From positions 1,798,001 through 1,862,000 of the forward strand of contig NZ_JACCCJ010000001.1 of assembly GCF_013410105.1 (NCBI RefSeq): a stretch of DNA of 64,000 nucleotides. Direction: 5' to 3'. Shown here piece after piece: positions 25,563-33,112 of the stretch. Source of the DNA: Sphingopyxis sp. JAI108. Lineage in GTDB: Bacteria > Pseudomonadota > Alphaproteobacteria > Sphingomonadales > Sphingomonadaceae. A model generated the notes under the pieces. That model had not been told where the DNA came from, ran no database searches, and worked only from the letters and a program-made list of their open reading frames with translations. Positions within the stretch are counted from its first letter, which is position 1; every line of letters begins with the position of its first letter. Position numbers and translations under genes: made by a program.

Positions 25563-26344
25563 CCATGCTCGCCGAGCGTGTCCTGCCGCTGTCCGGCATT
25601 CACAATTTTCGCGACTATGGCGGTTATGCCGTCGAGGGCGGCGGGCGCCTGCGCGACGGGACGCTGTGGCGCTCGGCGCACCATGAAGGCGCGAGCGACG
25701 AGGATCTCGTCGCGCTCGACGCCTTGGGCCTCGAGACGGTGATCGATCTGCGTGGCGACGACGAGCGCGAGATGCACCCGTGCCGCCGCAGCGAGAATTT
25801 CTCGGCGCGCGTGCTGTTCGCGGGCGGGGTGACCGCGGGCCTCGCGCCGCACCTTCAGGCGGCGGGCGGGACGATCGATGTCGAGACGGCGCGCGCGCGG
25901 ATGATCGATACCTATGCCGGAATGCCCTATCGCTCGGCACTCGTCGCGACGCTGCGCCTCTATCTGGCGGCGCTCGCCGAATATGACGCGCCGAGCCTCG
26001 TCCACTGCGTCGCGGGCAAGGATCGGACCGGCTTTGCCGTCGCGATCGTCCACCGGCTGCTCGGGGTCCATGAAGACGATTTGATGCACGATTATCTGCT
26101 CACCAACACCGCTGGCAAGATCGAGGAACGCATAGCGCAGGGCGCGGCGCATATCCGTTCGCGTTACGGCGCCGAAATCCACGACGATGCGATCCGCGCG
26201 CTGATGTCCGTGAACCCCGCCTACCTCGACGCCGCGCTCGCCACGGTGCGGCGCGATCATGGCGATATCCCGACCTATGCCGAGGCCGTGCTGAATTTCA
26301 CCCCCGAGATGCGCGAGGCGCTGGTCGACCGGCTGGTGGTGTAG
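25559..26344 (+). CDS. Tyrosine/serine protein phosphatase-like protein
   Basis: Encodes 261 residues. The cysteine phosphatase loop is HCVAGKDRTG, near residue 148, and the opening LPLSGIHNFRDYGGYAV plus WRSAHHEGAS is characteristic of the atypical bacterial Tyr/Ser phosphatase family (PF13350 type). Substrates in this family include phosphotyrosine and phosphoinositides. Its ATG lies in the stop of the enoyl-CoA hydratase-fold gene, so the two are co-translated. What a phosphatase does in an acyl-CoA operon is unknown. Confidence 0.87.
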   Translation: MTMLAERVLPLSGIHNFRDYGGYAVEGGGRLRDGTLWRSAHHEGASDEDLVALDALGLETVIDLRGDDEREMHPCRRSENFSARVLFAGGVTAGLAPHLQAAGGTIDVETARARMIDTYAGMPYRSALVATLRLYLAALAEYDAPSLVHCVAGKDRTGFAVAIVHRLLGVHEDDLMHDYLLTNTAGKIEERIAQGAAHIRSRYGAEIHDDAIRALMSVNPAYLDAALATVRRDHGDIPTYAEAVLNFTPEMREALVDRLVV

Positions 26345-26348
26345 GACT

Positions 26349-27683
26349 TCATTCGCCCTTCACCAGCACCCCGCCCTTCACCACCGCATCGACGCTTTCG
26401 AGCTGGCCCACATCGGCCAGCGGGTCGCCGTCGACCGCGATAATGTCGGCGTAGCGGCCGACCGCGATTGCGCCCACGTCCCGTTCGCGGCCGAGCGCCT
26501 CGGCGGCGTTTTTCGTCGCGGCCTGGATCGCCTGCATCGGGGTCATTCCATATTCGACCATGACGCGAAACTGGCCGCCGACCTGTCCGTGCGGCATGAC
26601 ACCCGCGTCGGAGCCGAACACCATGCGCACGCCCGCCTTCACCGCTTTGCGAAAATTGTCGCGCTGGATCTGGGCGATCTCGCGGTCCTTGCGCAGATTA
26701 TCCTCGAGCACGCCATTCTTTGCGCCTTCGGCCTGCGTATATTCGGTGTTGTAGATGTCCATCGAGAACCACACCGGCTGCTTGCGCGCCACCGCCATGC
26801 GGATGCCCTCGTCGTCGACAAGGCTGGCATGCTCGATCGTGTCGATCCCCGCGGCGATCGCGGCGCGGATGCCGGTCGCACCATGCGCGTGCGCGGCGAC
26901 GCGCAAGCCCCATTGGTGCGCCTCGTCGGCGATGGCGGCGAGTTCCCTTTCGGAGACCTGGAGCTGGCCGGGCTCGGTGTTGCGCGAGAAGACCCCGCCG
27001 GTCGCGCAGACCTTGATCACTTCGGCGCCATATTTGCGCTGGCGGCGGACCTGGTAGCGCAGTTCCTCGGGCGTATCGCCGATCCCCTCTTCCTTGCCGT
27101 CCTTCTTCTCCATACTCGGCGGCAGGAAAGTGCTGTCGCAATGCCCGCCAGTCGCGCCGAGCGAATAGCCTGCCGGAACGATTCGCGGTCCCGTCGCATA
27201 GCCGGCGTCAATCGCCTGTTTCAGCCCGATATCGTTGCGATCGGCCGACCCGACGTTGCGCACGGTGGTGAAGCCCGCGCCGAGCATGTCGTTCGCATTC
27301 TTGACGGCGGTCATGCCCCAGAAGCTGTCGGTGAACTCCAGCCCGCGATAGCCGCCGATGTCGGCGGGGCCGTCGAGATGGACGTGCATGTCGATGAGTC
27401 CCGGCAACAGCGTCTTGCCGCCAAGATCGATATGCTTGACGTTCGATCCCCAGCGCACCGTGCGCGCATCGGCGATACCCGTGATGCGGCCATCGGCGCC
27501 GACGAAGATCGCGGGGAACTCGGCGGTCTTTCCGGTCAGGACGTCGATGTAGCGCGCGCCGGTGATGACGGTCTGCCCGCCCGCGTCTTGCGCCTGCGAC
27601 GGCGCCGCCCATACCGCGAAAAGCGCGGGAGTGCCAAAAACGATTCCCCGCAGAAAACTGCCGAACTTCATTCGCGATTTCAT
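26349..27683 (-). CDS. Secreted metal-dependent amidohydrolase
   Basis: Encodes 444 residues from the ATG at 27683, with a signal peptide ending near AAPSQAQD. The metal-binding HxH is in DMHVHLDGP; later ligands fit RVAAHAHGATG, DTIEHASLVDDEG and VFGSDAGVMPHG. The start TVITGARYIDVLTGK and end GRYADIIAVDGDPLADV are typical of the imidazolonepropionase/prolidase-like amidohydrolase branch, often annotated as Xaa-Pro dipeptidase. The substrate cannot be told from sequence. It converges on the phosphatase gene with four bases between stops. Confidence 0.87.
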   Translation of the reverse strand: MKSRMKFGSFLRGIVFGTPALFAVWAAPSQAQDAGGQTVITGARYIDVLTGKTAEFPAIFVGADGRITGIADARTVRWGSNVKHIDLGGKTLLPGLIDMHVHLDGPADIGGYRGLEFTDSFWGMTAVKNANDMLGAGFTTVRNVGSADRNDIGLKQAIDAGYATGPRIVPAGYSLGATGGHCDSTFLPPSMEKKDGKEEGIGDTPEELRYQVRRQRKYGAEVIKVCATGGVFSRNTEPGQLQVSERELAAIADEAHQWGLRVAAHAHGATGIRAAIAAGIDTIEHASLVDDEGIRMAVARKQPVWFSMDIYNTEYTQAEGAKNGVLEDNLRKDREIAQIQRDNFRKAVKAGVRMVFGSDAGVMPHGQVGGQFRVMVEYGMTPMQAIQAATKNAAEALGRERDVGAIAVGRYADIIAVDGDPLADVGQLESVDAVVKGGVLVKGE

Positions 27684-27756
27684 GTTCGCCCCACCCGTTG
27701 CCGATGCCCCCAAATGTGATGGCAAACCGGCGCGAAATAGGACAGCGGAAAATGCT

Positions 27757-28377
27757 TCAGGCTGAAATCTTCTGCCCGCTGACCCACCAGGCGCCGAGTA
27801 GCGCGAACGCGCTGCCGAGCATCGTGCCGCCGGCAATGTCGCTCGCCCAGTGTACGCCGAGCATGATGCGTGAAAAACCGGTGAGCAGCATCATCGTTGC
27901 AGCAAGCGCCCATGCTGACGGCCGCCAGCGCGGTGGCGCGAGCCAGGCGAGGAGCAGATAGACGACCGCCGCGCTCGTCGCATGGCCGCTCGGGTAGGAA
28001 AAGCTCGTCTGACGGTCGAGATGATCGATCAGGTCAGGCCGCGCGCGGCGGAAGCCGAGCTTCAGCAGGCTGGAGGCGAGGTTCGAGAGCAGCGACGCAC
28101 CGCCGAGCGCGACGGCGCAGCGCGGGCCGCACCAGTGCCAGACGAGCCCGCACAGCAGGATCACGATGGCCCATCGCGGCGTGCCGCCGCCGATCCAGCT
28201 TACCCATTGCATGAAGGATATGAAGCTCGCGCTGCTTTCATCGACGCGGATCGCAAGGCTGTGCGAGATTTGCCAGTCGGCGGCCTGTGTCCATCCTGCG
28301 CCCACCGCGAAACCGAGCAGGATAACGGCGATGAGGAGCGCCGCCGCGATGGGGGGAAAGCCTGAACGTCGAAGCAA
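27757..28377 (-). CDS. PAP2-family membrane phosphatase
   Basis: Encodes 206 residues from a TTG at 28377. The three PAP2 motifs are KLGFRRARP, PSGH (in SYPSGHATS) and SRIMLGVHWASD. Several hydrophobic segments give a membrane protein with about five or six helices. Likely substrates are phosphatidate, undecaprenyl pyrophosphate or similar lipid phosphates. The TTG is chosen because the longer frame runs through a repeat palindrome with no sensible start. GGGGAGG, six bases before the TTG, is the end of that palindrome. Confidence 0.82.
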   Translation of the reverse strand: MLRRSGFPPIAAALLIAVILLGFAVGAGWTQAADWQISHSLAIRVDESSASFISFMQWVSWIGGGTPRWAIVILLCGLVWHWCGPRCAVALGGASLLSNLASSLLKLGFRRARPDLIDHLDRQTSFSYPSGHATSAAVVYLLLAWLAPPRWRPSAWALAATMMLLTGFSRIMLGVHWASDIAGGTMLGSAFALLGAWWVSGQKISA

Positions 28378-28381
28378 GAAA

Positions 28382-28500
28382 ATCCTCCCCGTCGCGCAGC
28401 CATGGGGAGGTGGCGTCCCGCAGGGGCCGACAGAAGAGGGCCCCTCCCCCACTCGCCTGCGGCGAGCGCGCCCTCCCCATGGCTGCGCGACGGGGAGGAT
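28382..28500. repeat. REP-like palindrome (ATCCTCCCCGTCGCGCAG family)
   Basis: Arms ATCCTCCCCGTCGCGCAGCC…GGGGAGG and CCTCCCC…GGCTGCGCGACGGGGAGGAT are inverted repeats of about 29 bases around a 60-base centre (GTGGCGTCCCGCAGGG, GGGCCCCTCCCCC). It lies between lpdA and the PAP2 gene and supplies the latter's ribosome-binding site. Confidence 0.8.
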
Positions 28501-28507
28501 CGAATGG

Positions 28508-29905
28508 TCAAATATGCAGCGGCCGCCCGAACGCCGCGAGCACGCCTTCGTGCATCGTTTCGCTGAGCGTCGGATGCGGGAAGACGGTGCCGATGAAATC
28601 ATCCTCGACCAGCTCCGCGGTCTTGCCGATCGTATAGCCCTGGATCAGCTCGGTGACCTCGGCGCCGATCATGTGCGCGCCGAGCAGTTCGCCGGTCTTC
28701 GCGTCGAACACCGTCTTGGTGAAACCCTCGGATTCGCCGAGCGCAATCGCCTTGCCGTTGCCGATGAAGGGGAAGGTGCCGGCCTTCACCTCGTAGCCGA
28801 GTTCCTTGGCCTTCGCTTCGGTCAGGCCGACGCTGGCGATCTGTGGGCGGCAATAGGTACAGCCCGGGATGTTGCGCGGGTCCATCGCGTGCGGGTGGTT
28901 GCCCGCGATCGCCTCGACCGAAATCACCGATTCGTGCATCGCCTTGTGCGCGAGCCACGGCGGCGCGGTGACGTCGCCGATCGCCCAGATGCCGGGGACG
29001 TTGGTGCGGCACATCGCGTCGGTGTCGATATGGCCCTTGGTGGTCTTCACGCCCAGCGCCTCCAGCCCGATATTCTCGGTGTTCGGGACGATGCCGATGG
29101 CGACAATGGCATGGCTGAATTCGGCGCTTTCGACCTTGCCGTCCTTGGTCTTGATCTTCGCGGTGACGCCGGTCGCGGTCGCCTTTAGCTCTTCGACCCC
29201 GGCGCCGGTGAAGATCGTCATGCCCTGCTTCTTGAGCTGTTTCTCGAGGAAGGCCGACACGTCGGCATCCTCGACGGGGACGAGGCGGTCGAGCATTTCG
29301 ACGACAGTAACATCGACGCCCATGTCGCTGTAGAAGCTCGCAAATTCGATCCCGATCGCGCCCGATCCGATGACGAGCAGCTTCTTCGGCATTTCGGGCG
29401 GCACGAGCGCGTGGCGATAGGTCCAGATGCGCTTGCCGTCGGCGGGGGCGAACGGCAGGTCGCGGGCGCGCGCGCCGGTCGCGACGATGACATTCTTGGC
29501 GGTGAGGGTTTCGGTGCCCTTCTCGCCCTTCACTTCCAATTTGCCGGGCGCGGTCAGCTTGCCCTCGCCCATATGGACGGTGATCTTGTGCTTCTTCATC
29601 AGGAAGGCGACGCCCTGGCTCAGCTGTTTCGCGACGCCGCGGCTACGCTTCACCACCGCGTCAATATCGGCGCTGATCTGCGCCGCGACGAGGCCGTAAT
29701 CGCCCGCATGCTGCATATAATGATAGATCTCGGCCGAACGCAGAAGCGCCTTGGTCGGAATGCAGCCCCAGTTGAGGCAGATGCCGCCGAGATTCTCGCG
29801 CTCGACGATCGCGGTTTTCAGGCCCAATTGAGCCGCGCGGATCGCCGCAACATAGCCGCCGGGCCCTGAGCCGAGGACGATGAGGTCGTAGTTGGTGTCA
29901 GCCAT
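28508..29905 (-). CDS. lpdA: Dihydrolipoyl dehydrogenase (E3)
   Basis: Encodes 465 residues. FAD binding is GSGPGGYVAA (12–21), and the redox disulfide is Cys43/Cys48 in GGICLNWGC. The NAD-binding VIGSGAIGIEFASFY and the C-terminal HPTLSETMHE with the His/Glu active-site base are present. E3 reoxidises the lipoyl group of 2-oxoacid dehydrogenase complexes. One base separates it from pdhC, so it is the E3 of pyruvate dehydrogenase in the first instance, and may serve other complexes. Confidence 0.95.
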   Translation of the reverse strand: MADTNYDLIVLGSGPGGYVAAIRAAQLGLKTAIVERENLGGICLNWGCIPTKALLRSAEIYHYMQHAGDYGLVAAQISADIDAVVKRSRGVAKQLSQGVAFLMKKHKITVHMGEGKLTAPGKLEVKGEKGTETLTAKNVIVATGARARDLPFAPADGKRIWTYRHALVPPEMPKKLLVIGSGAIGIEFASFYSDMGVDVTVVEMLDRLVPVEDADVSAFLEKQLKKQGMTIFTGAGVEELKATATGVTAKIKTKDGKVESAEFSHAIVAIGIVPNTENIGLEALGVKTTKGHIDTDAMCRTNVPGIWAIGDVTAPPWLAHKAMHESVISVEAIAGNHPHAMDPRNIPGCTYCRPQIASVGLTEAKAKELGYEVKAGTFPFIGNGKAIALGESEGFTKTVFDAKTGELLGAHMIGAEVTELIQGYTIGKTAELVEDDFIGTVFPHPTLSETMHEGVLAAFGRPLHI

Positions 29906-29906
29906 G

Positions 29907-31190
29907 TTACGCCACCAGTCCCAGCGGGCTTTCAACAAGCTCCTTGAAGGTCTTCATCAGCAGCGCGCCGTCTGCGCCGTCGATCGCGCGGTGGTCGAAG
30001 CTGCCGGTCGCCGACATCACCGTCGCGATCGCGAGCGCGTCGTCGACGATGTAGGGCCGCTTCTCGCCCGCGCCGATCGCCATGATCATGGCCTGCGGCG
30101 GGTTGATGACGGCGGTGAACTGCTTGATCCCCATCATGCCCATGTTCGAGATCGAGGCGGTGCCGCCCTGATATTCGGCGGGCTGGAGCTTGCCTTCCTT
30201 GGCCTTGGCCGCGAGTTCGGACATTTCGGTCGAGATTTTCGACATCGACTTGCCGCCGGCATCGACGATGATCGGGGTGATGAGGCCGCCCGGAATGCTG
30301 ACCGCGACCGAGATGTCGGCGCGGCTGTATTTGCGCATCACATCGCCGCCGAAGCTGACGTTGCACGCGGGCACGCGTTCGAGCGCGACCGCGAGCGCCT
30401 TGATCAGCATGTCGTTGACGCTGAGCTTGACGCCGCGGCTTTCGAGGCTGGCGTTGAGTTCGCCGCGCAGCTTGAGCAGCGCGTCGAGGCGGATGTCGAC
30501 GGTCAGGTAGATGTGCGGCGATTGCTGCATCGACTCGGTCAGGCGGCGCGCGATCGTCTTGCGCATGCCCGACAGCTTTTCATCCTCGTGCGGGATGCCG
30601 AAATCGGGGATCGCGCCGGCGGTGGCCGGTGCGGGGGTTGCGGTCGGCGCGGCGGCGGTGGGAGCGGGCGCTGCGGTGCCAGCAGGCGCGCCTTCGAGGT
30701 CGGCCTTGACGACGCGGCCGCCGGGGCCGGTGCCGGTCAGGCTCTTGAGGTCGATGCCCTGTTCGGCGGCGAGGCGCTTGGCGAGCGGGCTGGCCTTGAT
30801 GCGGTCTCCCGAAGCGGCCGGTGCGGGTGCGGGTGCGGGCGCCGGAGCCGCGGCGGAGGGTGCAGCCGGCGCCGCCGGCGCGGCTTCGGTCTTGGGTTCG
30901 GCGGCAGGGGCCGGTGCGGGCGCGGCCTTGGCTTCGCTCGCATCCTCATCTTCGCCCGCGATCACCGCGATCACGGTGCCGACCTTCACGCCATCGGTGC
31001 CTTCGGCGACGAGAATCCGGGCGACCGTGCCCTCGTCGACCGCCTCGAATTCCATCGTCGCCTTGTCGGTTTCGATTTCGGCGAGCAGGTCGCCCGACTT
31101 GACCGTGTCGCCCTCCTTCACCAGCCATTTGGCAAGGGCGCCCTCCTCCATCGTCGGCGAGAGAGCGGGCATTTTCAGTTCGATTGGCAT
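29907..31190 (-). CDS. pdhC: Pyruvate dehydrogenase E2, dihydrolipoamide acetyltransferase
   Basis: Encodes 427 residues. A single lipoyl domain covers about 1–77, with Lys43 in ETDKATMEF. An Ala/Pro-rich linker follows (about 85–128), then the peripheral-subunit-binding domain ([16 protein letters not shown]…[14 protein letters not shown], about 132–166), a second linker, and the catalytic domain ending with the [10 protein letters not shown] motif. It transfers acetyl from lipoate to CoA. The E1 genes are not adjacent. It is directly upstream of lpdA. Confidence 0.95.
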   Translation of the reverse strand: MPIELKMPALSPTMEEGALAKWLVKEGDTVKSGDLLAEIETDKATMEFEAVDEGTVARILVAEGTDGVKVGTVIAVIAGEDEDASEAKAAPAPAPAAEPKTEAAPAAPAAPSAAAPAPAPAPAPAASGDRIKASPLAKRLAAEQGIDLKSLTGTGPGGRVVKADLEGAPAGTAAPAPTAAAPTATPAPATAGAIPDFGIPHEDEKLSGMRKTIARRLTESMQQSPHIYLTVDIRLDALLKLRGELNASLESRGVKLSVNDMLIKALAVALERVPACNVSFGGDVMRKYSRADISVAVSIPGGLITPIIVDAGGKSMSKISTEMSELAAKAKEGKLQPAEYQGGTASISNMGMMGIKQFTAVINPPQAMIMAIGAGEKRPYIVDDALAIATVMSATGSFDHRAIDGADGALLMKTFKELVESPLGLVA

Positions 31191-31349
31191 GTTTAGGCGT
31201 GTCCCTGTCAGTCTTGCAGGCGGGGCCTGCCGCTACGGATTCTTCCTCGCCATAAGCCCTGCATCGGTCAAGGTCCAGCGGGCCAGCTTGCGTTTCATAC
31301 GAATGTGACGCACTCTTGGCGCCAAGCAAAAACACGAGGGGTCGGGGCG

Positions 31350-31805
31350 ATGCGGACATATCTGGTGGTGATCGACGACAGTCCGGAGGCGGCGCTGGCG
31401 CTGCGCTTTGCCGCGCGCCGCGCGGCGCGGACGGGCGGCGGTGTCATGGTGCTCGCGATCATCCCGCCGCAGGATTTCGTCGCCTTTGGCGGCGTGCAGG
31501 CGACGATCGAGGCCGAGGCGCGCGAACATGCCGAGGAACTGGTGGCCGCCGCCGCCGACGCGGTGGTGCAGGAAGCCGGCGTGACGCCGCAAGTCATGGT
31601 CAAATCGGGCAAGCCCGCCGAGGTGGTTTGCGAAATGATCCGCGCCAATGACGAGATTGCGGCGCTGGTGCTCGCGACGGCTGCGAGCGGCCCCCCGGGA
31701 CCGCTCGTCGCCTATTTCACCGGACAGGATGCGGGGTCGCTGCCCTGCCCGGTGATGCTGGTGCCGGGCGGCATCGATATCGCCCGGCTCGACGCGCTGA
31801 GTTAG
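31350..31805 (+). CDS. Universal stress protein (UspA family)
   Basis: Encodes 151 residues from the ATG at 31350, with GAGGGG eight bases before. It opens with YLVVIDDSPEAALALRFAARRAA, and the end region has ALVLATAASGPPGPLVAYFT and PCPVMLVPGGI. This single-Usp fold usually binds ATP through a G-2x-G-9x-G-S/T motif; here the motif is poorly conserved (ATAASGPPGP), so ATP binding is doubtful. It is divergent from pdhC, and its 3' end overlaps the convergent membrane protein gene by four bases. Confidence 0.83.
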   Translation: MRTYLVVIDDSPEAALALRFAARRAARTGGGVMVLAIIPPQDFVAFGGVQATIEAEAREHAEELVAAAADAVVQEAGVTPQVMVKSGKPAEVVCEMIRANDEIAALVLATAASGPPGPLVAYFTGQDAGSLPCPVMLVPGGIDIARLDALS

Positions 31806-32194
31806 ACGGTGGCGGGACGCGACAGCGCCGCAGCGCCTTTCGCTTCGTAAATTGCAAATACCAGGACGCCGATCGCCTGCACGATGACAATGGCAATGCC
31901 GAGCGCGGTCATCTGTCCGGCGAAAATCGCGAGAACGGCAAAACTGGCAGCGACCCACCCCAGATTGCCGATCGCAATCAGGTTCGCGAGTCCCTTGCTC
32001 GGCTCCTTCTGATTGGCAACGAACAGCATCAGCAGAGCCGAGGGAAGGCCGATCCAACCCGCGACGGTCACCACTTCGGAGGGGAGGCCGAGCAGCGCGG
32101 CGACCGTCGCGGTCGCAAACACACACAGGACGAACAACGCCGTGCAGGTGATGGCATCGATGATCAGCGTGTTCTTGAGATTGAAGATGGACAT
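31802..32194 (-). CDS. Four-helix membrane protein of unknown function
   Basis: Encodes 130 residues after a clear AGGAGA ribosome-binding site. Four hydrophobic segments lie at about 12–34, 41–60, 68–90 and 94–115, joined by short loops such as ANQKEPSKG. It is divergent from an XRE-family regulator gene with about 120 bases between. A palindrome in that gap suggests the regulator controls this gene. I do not recognise the family. Confidence 0.75.
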   Translation of the reverse strand: MSIFNLKNTLIIDAITCTALFVLCVFATATVAALLGLPSEVVTVAGWIGLPSALLMLFVANQKEPSKGLANLIAIGNLGWVAASFAVLAIFAGQMTALGIAIVIVQAIGVLVFAIYEAKGAAALSRPATV

Positions 32195-32248
32195 GATGTT
32201 CTCCTTTCGATTGCCCGTCCCATCTGGCCCAGCAAATGCAGTCAGTCG

Positions 32249-32265
32249 ATTACGCCCAAGGTAAT
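32249..32265. promoter_or_regulatory. Operator candidate between the membrane protein and XRE regulator genes
   Basis: ATTAC–N7–GTAAT is a perfect 5+5 dyad in the divergent intergenic region, about midway between the two starts (32194 and 32315). XRE-family regulators often bind such sites next to their own genes. Confidence 0.35.
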
Positions 32266-32314
32266 GGAAAAGGAGAAGGACGAGGTATAGCTCTGGCCGC
32301 AGAAGGAGACGATC

Positions 32315-33097
32315 ATGCAAGTCGCACCGCTGGGCGAACAACTCCGCGAATGGCGCACCCGCCGCCGGATGAGCCAGATGGACCTCGCGCTCGATACCGA
32401 GATTTCAACGCGCCACCTGAGCTTTATCGAGACGGGGCGGTCGAAGCCGAGCGCCCAAATGTTGCAGCGAATCGCCGACTGCCTCGACGTGCCGCACCGT
32501 GCGCGCAATGCGATGTTGCTGGCGGCGGGTTATGCTCCCGACTATCAGGAACGGCCGCTCGACAGCGACGAAATGGCGGGAATGCGCGCGATCGTCGAGC
32601 ATGTGCTGAAGGGGCACGAGCCCTACCCCGCGCTCGCGGTGGACCGGCACTGGAATATGGTCGCGGCGAACAGCGCGGTCGGAATTCTCGCAGGGCTTGC
32701 GGCACCGCATCTGTTCGAACCACCGGTCAACGTGCTGCGCATTGCGCTGCATCCCGAGGGGCTCGCGCCGCATATCGCTAATCACGGCGAATGGCGCGCG
32801 CATATTCTCGAACGGCTCGACCACCAGATCGACGCGAGCGCCGACGCCGGACTGGTCGCATTGCGCGAGGAATTGGCCGGCTATCCGGCCGCCGAAGACG
32901 AGCATCATCGCGGCTTGGCGAACGGCATCGCGGTCCCGCTGATCCTCGACACGCCGATGGGACAAATCCGCTTTGTCTCGACGGTGACGATCTTCGGAAC
33001 ACCCGTCGACATCACGCTGTCCGAACTCGCGATCGAGGCGTTTTTCCCAGCCGATGCGGAAAGTGCGGCGTTGTTGCAGAAGCTCGCTGGAAAATAG
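32315..33097 (+). CDS. XRE-family transcriptional regulator with MmyB-type ligand domain
   Basis: Encodes 260 residues after GAAGGAG. The helix-turn-helix is at about 7–65 (LREWRTRRRMSQMDLALDTEISTRHLSFIETGRSKPS). The remainder matches the MmyB-like ligand-binding domain layout (YPALAVDRHWNMVAANSAVGIL, PVNVLRIALHPEGLAP, VSTVTIFGTPVDITLSELAIEAFFPAD), which may bind a fatty acid or similar ligand. It is divergent from a small membrane protein gene that it probably regulates. Its end is 15 bases from the convergent rnr. Confidence 0.87.
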   Translation: MQVAPLGEQLREWRTRRRMSQMDLALDTEISTRHLSFIETGRSKPSAQMLQRIADCLDVPHRARNAMLLAAGYAPDYQERPLDSDEMAGMRAIVEHVLKGHEPYPALAVDRHWNMVAANSAVGILAGLAAPHLFEPPVNVLRIALHPEGLAPHIANHGEWRAHILERLDHQIDASADAGLVALREELAGYPAAEDEHHRGLANGIAVPLILDTPMGQIRFVSTVTIFGTPVDITLSELAIEAFFPADAESAALLQKLAGK

Positions 33098-33112
33098 TTA
33101 TTCGGCGAGGAG

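Noticed and set aside
29892-31196. A Gly/Arg-rich 434-codon plus-strand frame opposite pdhC
   Set aside because: Its glycine-rich look comes from the complement of the Ala/Pro linkers of the E2 protein.
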